Positions 25,055 through 33,491 of a stretch of DNA of 64,000 nt are shown in pieces (position 1 is the first letter of the stretch; every line of letters begins with the position of its first letter). Below the pieces are notes generated by a model. The model did no database searches, was not told the origin of the DNA, and saw only the letters and a list, made by a program, of their open reading frames with translations. Source of the DNA: Aquabacter sediminis (GTDB taxonomy: Bacteria; Pseudomonadota; Alphaproteobacteria; Rhizobiales; Xanthobacteraceae); the NCBI RefSeq assembly GCF_028863665.1, contig NZ_JARBFX010000008.1, positions 124,001-188,000 on the forward strand. Direction: 5' to 3'. A program made the translations under genes and the position numbers.

Positions 25055-26089
25055 TCAGGCCGCCGTGTGGAAGCGGGTGCCGGCAAAGCCGTGGCCCGCC
25101 AGCTCGCGCTCCAGGGCCGGGGTCACCAGCACGCCCTCGGCTTCCGCCTTGGCGCGGGCGGCAATGCGGCGGGTGCCCGGCAGGCGCGCTCCCTCCTGGC
25201 CCTCGATGGACTCCACCAGCCGCAGGAGATGATCCAGATAACCCGGCCCGGCGGTGCGGGAGGGGTCGAAGGCGATGATGGTCTGGCCGATGGCCGGGGG
25301 TGGGCCTTCGCCGTTGAAGAAGGAGGAGGCATCCATGGAGAAGGTGGCCGCGTTCACCGCCGCCGAGAGGATCTCCACCATGAAGGCGAGCGCCGTGCCC
25401 TTGGCTTCGCCCATGGGGACCATGGTGCCGGCAAGGCCGATCTTGGCATCGGTGGTCGGCTTGCCGTCGGCGTCCAGCGCCCAGCCCTCGGGAATGGGCT
25501 CGCCCTTCTGGGCTGCGGCGAGAATATAGCCGCGCGCCACCTTGGAGACGGACAGGTCCACCACCGCCGGCGGCCGGCCGGGCACAGGGGTGGCAAACGC
25601 GATGGGATTGGTGCCGAACACCGGCGCGCTGCCGCCCCACGGCGCGATGGAGGCCGGCGCATTGGTGAAGGCCATGGCCACGAAGCCGGCTTCCGCGAGG
25701 CGCTCCACCGGATGTCCGGCGACGCCGAAATGGCTGGAGCGGCGCACGCCGGCAATGGCGATGCCGGTCTCGCGCACCACCGGTACGAGCGCTTCCTCGG
25801 CCATGTGGATGGCGGGATAGGCAAAGCCGTTGGCCGCATCCACCGCCACCACGGAGGGGGCGGCGCGGCGCAAGGTGGGCACGGCGGCGCCGTCGATCTT
25901 GCCGGCGCGCACCATCACGCCATAGCTGGGCAGGCGGGCAAGGCCATGGCTGGGCAGGCCGTCCGCCTCGGCGGCGACCAGCGCCTGGGCCACGATGTCC
26001 GCATTGGCGGGGGCGGTGCCGAAATGTTCCAGGACCTCGGCGGCATAGGCGCGGGCTTGGGCGATGGTGATCCGGTGGCCGGCGCTCAT
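25055..26089 (-). CDS. Ldh_2-family NAD(P)H-dependent oxidoreductase
   Basis: 344 residues. Malate/L-lactate/ureidoglycolate dehydrogenase-type fold, not a classical Rossmann enzyme. Characteristic segments are AADGLPSHGLARLPSYGVMV (catalytic His in SHG), SSHFGVAGHPVERLAEAGFVAMAFTNAPASIAPWGG, FGTNPIAFATP and KGTALAFMVEIL. The family reduces 2-oxoacids or cyclic imines (delta1-piperideine-2-carboxylate); the exact substrate is open. The start overlaps the creatininase stop (ATGA), so the two are translationally coupled. Confidence 0.85.
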   Translation of the reverse strand: MSAGHRITIAQARAYAAEVLEHFGTAPANADIVAQALVAAEADGLPSHGLARLPSYGVMVRAGKIDGAAVPTLRRAAPSVVAVDAANGFAYPAIHMAEEALVPVVRETGIAIAGVRRSSHFGVAGHPVERLAEAGFVAMAFTNAPASIAPWGGSAPVFGTNPIAFATPVPGRPPAVVDLSVSKVARGYILAAAQKGEPIPEGWALDADGKPTTDAKIGLAGTMVPMGEAKGTALAFMVEILSAAVNAATFSMDASSFFNGEGPPPAIGQTIIAFDPSRTAGPGYLDHLLRLVESIEGQEGARLPGTRRIAARAKAEAEGVLVTPALERELAGHGFAGTRFHTAA

Positions 26090-26901
26090 GGCAGGTCTTC
26101 CCCTTCCGGGCGGTTTTCAAGACGGGTGAGATCGAAGCGCGCCACATCCTCAAGCAGCGCGACGAAGGCGTTCGCCCCATAAGCGGCGGCGGCCGCCCCC
26201 TTGGCGGCGGTGGCCGGACGGGCATCGCCCATGGCGCCGGCGGGGGAAAGATCCTGGCTCATCCAGCCAAAGCCGATGGGATGGTTGGCCCGCAGCTGGG
26301 CGAACTCGCTCTCCATGGCGATGCTCCAGGGCGCGAAATTGCGGGCCTGGCCCATGTCCACCAGATCGGGGCGGAAGGCGAGCATGAGCGAGGTCTCGAT
26401 GTCCCCGCCATGAATGCCATGCGCGCGTTCGGCGGGCTCGAACAGGCCGTCCGGATAGCCGAAGCGGTGCATGGAGGCCATCACCACCAGCAGGCCGAAG
26501 CGCACCCGGAGCGTGCGGGCGACGAGGTCGATCACCGGCACATTGCCGCCATGGGTGTTCATGAGCACCAGGCGGCGGATGCCGGCCCGATGCACGGCGG
26601 CGCCCAGCTCGATCCAGGCGCGGAGCGCGGTCTCCGGCTCCAGCGTCAACGTGCCCGCATAGGATTGATGCTCGTCGGACTTGCCCACCGCCTGGACGGG
26701 CAGGATCACCACCTTCAAGGCGTCCGGCACCAAAGGCTGGATGCGGGCGAGATAGCCTTCCGCGATGAACAGGTCGGTGCCAACGGGCAGATGGGGGCCA
26801 TGCTGCTCCACGGCGGCCACCGGCAGCACGGCGAGGGTGGAAGGGCCGCGCAACGCCGCAAGCTGGGGCGAGGAGAGCTCGGCCCAGAGCAAGGCGGTCA
26901 T
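26086..26901 (-). CDS. creatininase-family amidohydrolase
   Basis: 271 residues from ATG at 26901, with GGAAGG seven bases upstream. Metal ligands of the creatininase fold are seen: VLPVAAVEQHGPHLPVGTD (Glu and His, about 26-44), NTHGGN (about 120), and GIHGGDIETSLMLAF (about 165). The family includes creatinine amidohydrolase and enzymes acting on other cyclic or formylated amides. With the coupled Ldh_2 dehydrogenase it may belong to a cyclic amide or imine catabolic route. That is inference from context. Confidence 0.83.
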   Translation of the reverse strand: MTALLWAELSSPQLAALRGPSTLAVLPVAAVEQHGPHLPVGTDLFIAEGYLARIQPLVPDALKVVILPVQAVGKSDEHQSYAGTLTLEPETALRAWIELGAAVHRAGIRRLVLMNTHGGNVPVIDLVARTLRVRFGLLVVMASMHRFGYPDGLFEPAERAHGIHGGDIETSLMLAFRPDLVDMGQARNFAPWSIAMESEFAQLRANHPIGFGWMSQDLSPAGAMGDARPATAAKGAAAAAYGANAFVALLEDVARFDLTRLENRPEGEDLP

Positions 26902-27089
26902 AGGACACCTTCCGGGTGAAGCGGGGCGACCATATCGCCGGGGACTGCGCAGGGAAAGCGCGTCGGGCGCAGGGCCGGGGCCCGGCGCTGCATGCCGGAG
27001 CCCTCTCCCCTGTGCTTTGTCGTGATCCTGCCTTGCAGCCTTCGCAAAATTGTAAGCCGGCGCGGTGTAAAGGGCATGGCCTTCGCACG

Positions 27090-27123
27090 CTTGCCTCATG
27101 CAAGGTGCTGGCCCGGCTATATT
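27090..27123 (+). promoter_or_regulatory. possible MarR promoter and operator
   Basis: CTTGC-N5-GCAAG (27090-27104) lies just upstream of TATATT (27118-27123), 64 bases before the marR start, in the 285-base divergent gap with the creatininase operon. A -35 would fall inside the dyad, as for an autorepressor. The rest of the gap is GC-rich without an open frame. Confidence 0.35.
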
Positions 27124-27186
27124 AGAATTGAGCCGCGAAACCGAATCGCCGCCAGCCCCGGTGTGCGGTCGCGTCAGGGGGACGAG

Positions 27187-27678
27187 ATGAAGGACCCGAT
27201 TGCGAAGACCATCGGCTACCGGCTCACCCATACGGCCCGGCTGCAAAAGGCGCTGTCGGCCCGGCTCCTGTCTGAACTGGGGCTGTTTCCGGGGCAGGAA
27301 TCGGTCCTGAAACTGCTGATCGAGCAGGACGGCCGCACCATGGGCGACCTGGCCAACGCCCTGCGCGTGCGCCCGCCCACCGCCTCCAAGACCATTGCCC
27401 GCCTCACCACCCAGGGCCTCGTGGAACGGCGCACCATGGATGGGGACGGGCGCCTGGTGCGGGTGTTCCTGACCGCCGCCGGCCGCGAGCGGGGGGGCTC
27501 CATCGACAAGATCTGGGACACGCTGGAAGGCGAGATGGTCGCCGGTCTCGACGGCAAGGACCGCAAGCGCCTGCGCAAGCTTCTGCGCAAGGTGGAAAAG
27601 AACCTGGCCGTGCGCCTCGGCGCCGATGGCGGAGTGGACGAGGACCCCGAGGGCGTCGAGGACGACGACGAGGCCTGA
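27187..27678 (+). CDS. MarR-family transcriptional regulator
   Basis: 163 residues. The winged helix is intact: LGLFPGQESVLKLLIEQDGRTMGDLANALRVRPPTASKTIARLTTQGLVERRTMDGDGRLVRVFLTAAG. A C-terminal acidic tail (EDPEGVEDDDEA) is unusual. ATG at 27187 has AGGGGGACGAG before it. It stands between the divergent creatininase operon and the SDR/permease genes on its own strand and could control either. Confidence 0.88.
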   Translation: MKDPIAKTIGYRLTHTARLQKALSARLLSELGLFPGQESVLKLLIEQDGRTMGDLANALRVRPPTASKTIARLTTQGLVERRTMDGDGRLVRVFLTAAGRERGGSIDKIWDTLEGEMVAGLDGKDRKRLRKLLRKVEKNLAVRLGADGGVDEDPEGVEDDDEA

Positions 27679-27849
27679 TCGCCCGCCTCGACTGGCGCCC
27701 CGCGTCCCGCGCCCCGTGCATGAGCGGGCGCGCGGCGCATGCGTGAAAATGCCCTTCCCAGCATCGGGACGGGCGCGGTATGCCTTCTTTCAAACGATTA
27801 AGGTCGTGCGGCCGGATGGTCCGGCGCGGGCCAAATCCTGGGGGAATGC

Positions 27850-28602
27850 ATGCCCAACGCCATCGATCTGGAAACCCGCTGCGCCGTCGTTACCGGTGGC
27901 GCGCAGGGAATCGGCCGCGCCGTGGTGGAGCGCTTCCTCGCCTCCGGCGCCAAGGTCGCCATCTGGGACATGGACGGCGACCTCGCCCACCGCACGGCGG
28001 GGGAACTGGGCCTCGACAAGGTGCTTCCCGTTCAGGTGGATGTCACCGACCTCGCCGCCGTCGAGCGCGCCACCCGCGAGACCCTGGCGGCGTTCGGGCG
28101 CATCGACATCCTCGTCAACAATGCCGGCATTTCCGGGCCCAACACCAAGCTGTGGGAGTATCCCCCGGAGGCCTGGATGCAGGTGGTCAACATCAACCTG
28201 ATCGGCCCGTTCCATTGCTGCCGCGCCGTGGTGCCCACCATGATCGCGCAGAATTACGGGCGCATCGTCAACGTGGCCTCCATCGCCGGCAAGGAAGGCA
28301 ATCCCAACGCCTCTGCCTATTCCGCTTCCAAGGGCGGGCTGATCGCGCTCACCAAGTCGCTGGGCAAGGAACTGGCCGAGTATGACATCGCGGTCAATTG
28401 CGTGACCCCGGCGGTGGCCAAGACCGCCATCTTCGACCAGATGACCGAGGAGCACGTGGCCTACATGCTCTCCAAGATCCCGCGGGCGCGCTTCGTGAAG
28501 GTGGAAGAGGTGGCCGCCACCATCGCATTTGCCGCCTCCGCCGATTGCTCCTTCACCACCGGCGCCGTGTTCGATATTTCGGGCGGACGCGCCACCTACT
28601 GA
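27850..28602 (+). CDS. short-chain dehydrogenase/reductase
   Basis: 250 residues. Rossmann cofactor motif TGGAQGIGRA (about 15-24), DMDG after strand 2 (suggesting NAD preference), NNAGIS (about 90), catalytic Ser, and YSASKGG (Tyr about 156, Lys 160). A classical SDR similar to 3-oxoacyl reductases and sugar or hydroxyacid dehydrogenases. The substrate is unknown. It is followed 11 bases later by a permease gene, probably in one operon. Confidence 0.87.
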   Translation: MPNAIDLETRCAVVTGGAQGIGRAVVERFLASGAKVAIWDMDGDLAHRTAGELGLDKVLPVQVDVTDLAAVERATRETLAAFGRIDILVNNAGISGPNTKLWEYPPEAWMQVVNINLIGPFHCCRAVVPTMIAQNYGRIVNVASIAGKEGNPNASAYSASKGGLIALTKSLGKELAEYDIAVNCVTPAVAKTAIFDQMTEEHVAYMLSKIPRARFVKVEEVAATIAFAASADCSFTTGAVFDISGGRATY

Positions 28603-28613
28603 TCGCGAGTGCC

Positions 28614-29564
28614 ATGCGAGTCCCCTCCGAAGACGGCGCAGCCGCCCCCGTGCGTGCTCCCGGCACGCCCCCTGCGTTGGGGGCGCCCGGAGGGGTCTTC
28701 GCCGGCATCGGCCTGATGTGCATCGCGGTGATGAGCTTCGCCTTCACCGATGCCATCGCCAAATGGCTGAGCCTGCAGATCAACGTGATGGTGGTGGTGT
28801 GGGCCCGCTATGTGGTCCACTTCGTGGTCTCGCTCATCATCTTCAATCCCTGGACGGTGCCGGGCCTGCTGCGCACCCGCCGCCCGGGGCTGCAACTGAT
28901 CCGCTCGGGGCTTCTGTTTGCCTGCACGGCGCTCAATTTCGCCGCCCTGCAATTCCTGCAGCTGGACCAGACCGTCTCCATCATGTTCTCGGCGCCCTTC
29001 TTCGTCGCTTTGTTCGCAGGCCCCATGCTGGGCGAATGGGTGGGGGCGCGGCGCTGGGCGGCGATCATGGTGGGCTTTGCCGGCATCCTCCTGGTGGCCA
29101 AGCCCGGGGCGGGTGGCATCCATCCGGCGGCGCTCCTCTCCGTGGGAGCGGCCATCTGCTATGCGCTCTACGGCATCATCACCCGCATGCTGGCGAGCGT
29201 GGACCCCTCGCCCACCACGCTGTTCTATTCCTCGCTCGTGGGATCGGTGGTGGCGAGCCTGCCCCTGCCCTTCGTGTGGGAGACGCCCACCAGCCCCGCC
29301 ATCTATGGCGGCATGCTGGCGCTGGGCATGGTGGCGGGCGGCGGGCACTTCCTGCTGATCATGGCCCATGCCCGCGCCCCGGCGGCGACGCTCGCCCCCT
29401 TCATCTATGCCCAGATCCTGGCCATGGTGGCGCTGGGCTGGCTGGTCTTCGGGGATGTGCCGAGCCTCTGGACCATCTGCGGCGCGGCCATCGTGGTCTC
29501 TTCCGGCATCTATCTTCTGTTCCGGGAGCGCCACGTTCAGCGCATGCAGCGCAAGCAAGGCTGA
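28614..29564 (+). CDS. EamA/DMT-family permease
   Basis: 316 residues with about ten predicted membrane helices in two EamA repeats (about 30-155 and 165-305), starting GVFAGIGLMCIAVMSFAFTDAIAKWL. DMT transporters export or import small metabolites across the inner membrane. The soluble Pro/Ala-rich N-terminus (about 25 residues) is not conserved in the family, so a later start is possible. It follows the SDR gene closely. Confidence 0.85.
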   Translation: MRVPSEDGAAAPVRAPGTPPALGAPGGVFAGIGLMCIAVMSFAFTDAIAKWLSLQINVMVVVWARYVVHFVVSLIIFNPWTVPGLLRTRRPGLQLIRSGLLFACTALNFAALQFLQLDQTVSIMFSAPFFVALFAGPMLGEWVGARRWAAIMVGFAGILLVAKPGAGGIHPAALLSVGAAICYALYGIITRMLASVDPSPTTLFYSSLVGSVVASLPLPFVWETPTSPAIYGGMLALGMVAGGGHFLLIMAHARAPAATLAPFIYAQILAMVALGWLVFGDVPSLWTICGAAIVVSSGIYLLFRERHVQRMQRKQG

Positions 29565-29649
29565 TATCGCTTCGCAAAAGCAGCGCGAACCTCGCTTTTG
29601 TCAAAATGCGGGTTATTGTGCAGGGCACAGAAATCAGATGCCGTGTGCC

Positions 29650-30543
29650 ATGTCGACGTCCGCTACGCCGTCCCGCTCCCAGTCCGCCCGCCTCCTGGTC
29701 ATGGAGGGCAATACCGCCGAAGCCCGCGCCCGCCAGGTGCAGTTTGGCGGCGAGGCCGCCAGCGAAGGCTATGCGCGCTTGCTGCGCGAACTGTTCCCGG
29801 ACGCCGTGGTGGACATCTGCTATCCCGCCGATCCCGGCGCCAACCTGCCCGATCGCGGCGGCCTGGAGAGCTATGACGGCATCGCCATCACCGGCTCCTC
29901 GCTGAACATCTATCATGGCGGCCTGCCGATCCAGCAGCAGATCGACCTGCTGCGTGCCGCCTTCGATACCGGCACGCCCATCTTCGGCAGCTGCTGGGGC
30001 CTTCAGCTCATCACGGTGGCCGCCGGCGGCGTAGTGCGGCGCAATCCGCGCGGCCGCGAAGTGGGCTTCGGCCGCCGCATCCGCCTCACCGACGCGGGCG
30101 CCGGGCACGCGCTGTTCGACGAGAAGCCGCCGGTCTTCGAGGCCATGACCGTGCATCTGGACGAGGTAGAAACCTTGCCCGAGGGCGCGCGGCTGCTGGC
30201 CACCAACGAGCATTCCCAGGTCCAGGCGGCCGAGATCCCGTGCGGAAAGTCCATGGCCTGGGGCGTGCAATACCATCCCGAATATCCGTTCCGGGAAATG
30301 GCCGCCATCTTCCGCCGCCTCAGCCCCTCCTTGGTGGCCGAGGGCTTCTTCCTGGACGAGGAGGAAGAACAGAGCTTCATCGGCGACCTGGAAGCGCTCG
30401 AGCGCGACCCCGCCAACCACGCGCTCGTCTGGCGCCATGGCGTGGACGGGGCGGTCATCTCCAAGGACCTGCGGACCATGGAAATCCGCAACTGGGTCCG
30501 CCACCAGGTCATCCCCACCCGCGCCGCCCGCGGCCGCGGCTGA
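29650..30543 (+). CDS. class I glutamine amidotransferase-like protein
   Basis: 297 residues. The GATase domain spans about 15-225: GSSLNIYHGG, nucleophile elbow FGSCWGLQ (Cys about 112), and AWGVQYHPEYPF with the catalytic His-x-Glu. About 70 extra C-terminal residues (EEEEQSFIGDLEAL...WRHGVDGAVISKDLRTMEIRNWV) go beyond the plain amidotransferase. Free-standing members hydrolyse gamma-glutamyl or related amides. The function here is not clear. ATG at 29638 is an alternative start. Confidence 0.82.
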   Translation: MSTSATPSRSQSARLLVMEGNTAEARARQVQFGGEAASEGYARLLRELFPDAVVDICYPADPGANLPDRGGLESYDGIAITGSSLNIYHGGLPIQQQIDLLRAAFDTGTPIFGSCWGLQLITVAAGGVVRRNPRGREVGFGRRIRLTDAGAGHALFDEKPPVFEAMTVHLDEVETLPEGARLLATNEHSQVQAAEIPCGKSMAWGVQYHPEYPFREMAAIFRRLSPSLVAEGFFLDEEEEQSFIGDLEALERDPANHALVWRHGVDGAVISKDLRTMEIRNWVRHQVIPTRAARGRG

Positions 30544-30628
30544 AGGCTGTCGGCGTTCTGGAGCGCCTGACACCAGCCGTTCCCTTGGGCAGCCCGCGGC
30601 CGTTGCGATGAGCGCCCCTTCCACATCC

Positions 30629-30738
30629 GTCATGCCCGGGCTTGTCCCGGGCATCCACGCCTCACCCCACGTGCAACGACCGGAGCCTCGCGCCCGGTCA
30701 CACCCCGTGGATGGCCGGGACAAGCCCGGCCATGACGG
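30629..30738. repeat. palindromic repeat, family A copy 3
   Basis: GTCATGCCCGGGCTTGTCCC at the left, inverted GGGACAAGCCCGGCCATGAC at the right, with GGCATCCACG/CGTGGATGG inside. It fills most of the 252-base gap between the convergent amidotransferase and globin genes. Confidence 0.87.
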
Positions 30739-30795
30739 CGCACGATGAGGGCGCACGACAACGGCGCCGCCCCGGCGCGCCTCAAAGGGCCGCCC

Positions 30796-31206
30796 TCAAG
30801 CCGGGCGCCCGCGCCCGGCCTTGGCGGGATCGAAGAACAGGCCGGCCTGGAGGCTGCGGGCGATGCGCTCCGCCTTCTCCGCGAACAGAGCCGCGATGTC
30901 GGGCGCGAACAGCTCCGCCGTCGTCGCCCGCCACAGGTCCAGCCAGCGGGGAAACAGCGCCTCGAAGCGCTCCGGCGGCAGCGGCAGCGCGCCATGCACC
31001 GCCAGCGGATTGCCCTTGTAGCGGCCGGCCGCCAGCATCACCGAGCACCAGAAGTCGGTGAGGATGGAAAGGTGGGCCTCCCAATCCTCCACCGCCGCCT
31101 CGAAAACCGGTCCGAGCTCGGCATCGGCGCGGATGCGGTCATAGAAGCACTCCACCAGATGGCGGATGCGCGTGTCATCCAGAGGCGCGTCGACAGGTTC
31201 GGACAC
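30796..31206 (-). CDS. group III truncated hemoglobin
   Basis: 136 residues from GTG at 31206. The 2-on-2 globin pattern of group III is seen in IRHLVECFYDRIRADAELGPVFEAAVEDWEAHLSILTDFWCSVMLAAGRYKGNPLAVH, with the proximal-side His in PLAVHGALPL and Phe/Tyr-B10-like residues early on. Group III globins bind O2, NO or nitrite-derived ligands; the role is not established for most. It begins two bases after the HPP-CBS gene stop, so the two are one transcription unit. Confidence 0.85.
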   Translation of the reverse strand: MSEPVDAPLDDTRIRHLVECFYDRIRADAELGPVFEAAVEDWEAHLSILTDFWCSVMLAAGRYKGNPLAVHGALPLPPERFEALFPRWLDLWRATTAELFAPDIAALFAEKAERIARSLQAGLFFDPAKAGRGRPA

Positions 31207-31208
31207 GG

Positions 31209-32423
31209 TCAGGCGTCTTCCTTCTCCTGGTCCGGCACATCCTGCGTCAGCCGGCCCTGGAACAGGCCGCTGATGAGGTCGGACTGGGTGACGATGCCCG
31301 CCAGCTTGTCGTGCGCGTCCACGACGGGCAATGCGTGAATGTGCGTATCCCCCATGGGAGCGCCCATGAGGGGGACGAGGTCCGCGATCAGCATGTCGGG
31401 CCGCGCAGCGACCAGGCGGGTGCTCATGATCTCCTGCACCGAGCCCTGCGGCGCGCGGGACAGGCGCACCACATGGCGCAGGCGATGGGCAAAGCTCACG
31501 CGCGGCCCCCGGGGGCCCCAGCTGGCCTTTTCCATCAGGTCCGTCTGCGTCACGATGCCCAGGACGCGGGCCTGCTCGTCCGTCACCGGCAAGGCCTTGA
31601 CGTGGTGCGCGCGCATGAGGGCGTGGGCCTCGCGGATGGAGGTGTCGGGGGACACCGCCGTCACGTCGCGGGTCATGATGTCGGCGCAGCGGATCTCCCC
31701 CCAACGCCGCCCGAAGGCCCGCACCTGGGCAAGGCGCACCACCCGGTCGATATCAGCCCTGTTCACGTCCAGAAGCTGGTCATAGGTGGCGAGCACCGCG
31801 TCGAGGTCCGCGCCGGTGAAGCCGAGCCGGGCGGAGGGCGCGGCAGGTTGCTTCGCCGCCGGGGCGGGGGCTGGCGCAAGATGGGGATAGGCGCGGCCCG
31901 TCAGGCGGTTATAGGCAAGCGCGGCCAGCAGCAGCAGGATGGAATTGACCATCACCGGCCACAGCACGAAACCATAGCCGAGCGCATGCACCTGGCTGCC
32001 ACCCAGGACGGCGGTGAGCGCCACGGCCCCGCTCGGCGGATGCAGGCAGCGCAGCCACAGCATGGCGGCGATGGCAATCCCCGCCGCCAACCCCGCTGCC
32101 AAAAGGGGCGAGGGCACCAGCAGGCCCGCCGTGACACCCACGATCCCGGCCACCAGATTGCCGCCCAGGATGGACCAGGGCTGGGCGAGCGGGCTGGAGG
32201 GCACCGCGAACAGCAGCACGGAGGACGCCCCCATGGGCGCGATCAGCCAGGGAAAGGCCGGGCCGGTTCCCACCGCGAGCGATGTCACAAAGCCGGTGAG
32301 CACGAGGCCGAGGCAAGCCCCAAGGCCGGCGCGCAGCTTCTCGGCCGGGCTGACCGCCGGCAGGGGCACATAGCGCGCGAGGGCGTCGCGAAGGGAGGCG
32401 GCGCTGCGGGGGGAAGAGGGCAT
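31209..32423 (-). CDS. HPP-family membrane protein with two CBS domains
   Basis: 404 residues. Residues 30-180 form the HPP four-helix membrane domain, including [40 protein letters not shown] and the name motif [16 protein letters not shown] (about 127-142). Residues about 245-395 form a CBS pair ([20 protein letters not shown]..., [21 protein letters not shown]...), probably sensing a nucleotide. HPP proteins include nitrite transporters of chloroplasts and cyanobacteria. Linkage to a truncated globin makes nitrite or NO handling a fair guess, but not more. Confidence 0.87.
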   Translation of the reverse strand: MPSSPRSAASLRDALARYVPLPAVSPAEKLRAGLGACLGLVLTGFVTSLAVGTGPAFPWLIAPMGASSVLLFAVPSSPLAQPWSILGGNLVAGIVGVTAGLLVPSPLLAAGLAAGIAIAAMLWLRCLHPPSGAVALTAVLGGSQVHALGYGFVLWPVMVNSILLLLAALAYNRLTGRAYPHLAPAPAPAAKQPAAPSARLGFTGADLDAVLATYDQLLDVNRADIDRVVRLAQVRAFGRRWGEIRCADIMTRDVTAVSPDTSIREAHALMRAHHVKALPVTDEQARVLGIVTQTDLMEKASWGPRGPRVSFAHRLRHVVRLSRAPQGSVQEIMSTRLVAARPDMLIADLVPLMGAPMGDTHIHALPVVDAHDKLAGIVTQSDLISGLFQGRLTQDVPDQEKEDA

Positions 32424-32698
32424 GTCGGTCTCCCACGGCGACGCAGACTCTCTGCGCGCCTCTGCGTCCCCTGGCGAGCGGGCGCGCCCCTCGGATGGCG
32501 GACCCAGGCGGACGGTCGCTCCCTCATGGGCAGGAGAGGGGGGCCCAAGCTGGAATGGCCGCTAAGCGTGTCCTGCCGGCTCGGGTCCGGCTCTCTGTCC
32601 GGGCGCATTGTATTGCCTATTTCTTTAGCGGCCTGCCGATTGTCTCGGCAACCATCTCTTGCCGCAGGCGCTCCCCTCCAGTGATGCGCCGGGTGCGG

Positions 32699-32738
32699 GC
32701 CTGCCGGCCGGGGCATGGCGCAGCCCCGGCCGGCAGGC
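32699..32738. repeat. perfect 16-bp GC hairpin before recR
   Basis: GCCTGCCGGCCGGGGC (32699-32714), loop ATGGCGCA, and its exact complement (32723-32738). It ends 41 bases before the recR start in the 356-base gap after the divergent HPP gene. No T-tract follows. It may be a leader hairpin or protein site. Apart from this the gap shows no open frame or clear promoter. Confidence 0.75.
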
Positions 32739-32779
32739 TACATCAGGGGAGCCCTCTGAGATTCCCGCAAGGCCCTGCC

Positions 32780-33385
32780 ATGCCCCGCGCCGTCGCCGGC
32801 CCCGAGATTGAACGCCTCATCCAGCTCCTCGCCCGGCTGCCGGGCCTGGGGCCGCGTTCGGCCCGGCGGGCGGCCCTCACCCTCATCAAGAAGCGGGAGG
32901 GGCTGATGGCCCCGCTCAGCGCCGCGCTTCAGGACACGCTGAACAAGATCGTCGAGTGCCGCACCTGCGGGAACGTGGATGTGTGCGACCCCTGCACCGT
33001 CTGCCGCGACACCTCCCGCGATAGCAGCCTGCTGGTGGTGGTGGCGGAGGTAGCGGACCTGTGGGCGCTGGAGCGTTCCGGCGCGGTGAGCGGGAAGTAT
33101 CACGTGCTCGGCGGCGTGCTCTCGCCGCTGGACGGCGTGGGGCCGGAGGACCTCAACCTCGCGACCCTGGTGGAGCGCGTGCACCGGGATGGCGTCGGCG
33201 AGGTGATCCTGGCGCTCGGCGCCACCGTGGACGCCCAGACCACCGCCCACTACATCACCGATCTCCTGCGCGAGGCACCGGTGAAGGTGACGCGCCTGGC
33301 CCAGGGCGTGCCGGTGGGCGGCGAGCTGGACTATCTGGACGAAGGCACACTGTCCGCCGCCATTCGCGCCCGTACGCCCCTTTAG
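32780..33385 (+). CDS. recR: recombination mediator protein
   Basis: 201 residues. RecR acts with RecF/RecO to load RecA at gaps. The helix-hairpin-helix [27 protein letters not shown], the four-Cys zinc finger [16 protein letters not shown] (about 57-72) and the Toprim segment [42 protein letters not shown] are intact. In many relatives recR follows dnaX-ybaB; here it lies 19 kb from ybaB. ATG at 32780 is used because the homologous N-terminus begins there. Confidence 0.95.
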   Translation: MPRAVAGPEIERLIQLLARLPGLGPRSARRAALTLIKKREGLMAPLSAALQDTLNKIVECRTCGNVDVCDPCTVCRDTSRDSSLLVVVAEVADLWALERSGAVSGKYHVLGGVLSPLDGVGPEDLNLATLVERVHRDGVGEVILALGATVDAQTTAHYITDLLREAPVKVTRLAQGVPVGGELDYLDEGTLSAAIRARTPL

Positions 33386-33455
33386 GGCATTTCCGAGCGA
33401 AGTGGGAACCGGTTCGCATGAAGGAAATACGTGAAAACAAAGAGATAGAGCCCTT
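33386..33455. repeat. palindromic repeat, family B copy 3
   Basis: GGCATTTCCGAGCGAAGTGG, the GAACCGGTTC centre, GAAGGAAATACGTG and CAAAGAGATAGAGC follow in order. This is the reverse orientation of the element at 11281-11378. It starts directly after the recR stop, between convergent genes. Confidence 0.82.
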
Positions 33456-33491
33456 CAGGGTCCATGGAAAGCTGACGGGCCCCAGGTCATC

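Noticed and set aside
24465-26225. 586-codon minus-strand open frame
   Set aside because: Only the last 194 codons form Tag. The upstream part is a shadow of the Ldh_2 gene, so the start was set at 25049.
30796-31704. 302-codon open frame containing the globin
   Set aside because: Only the part from GTG 31206 matches group III globins. The upstream codons are an out-of-frame reading of the HPP-CBS gene.
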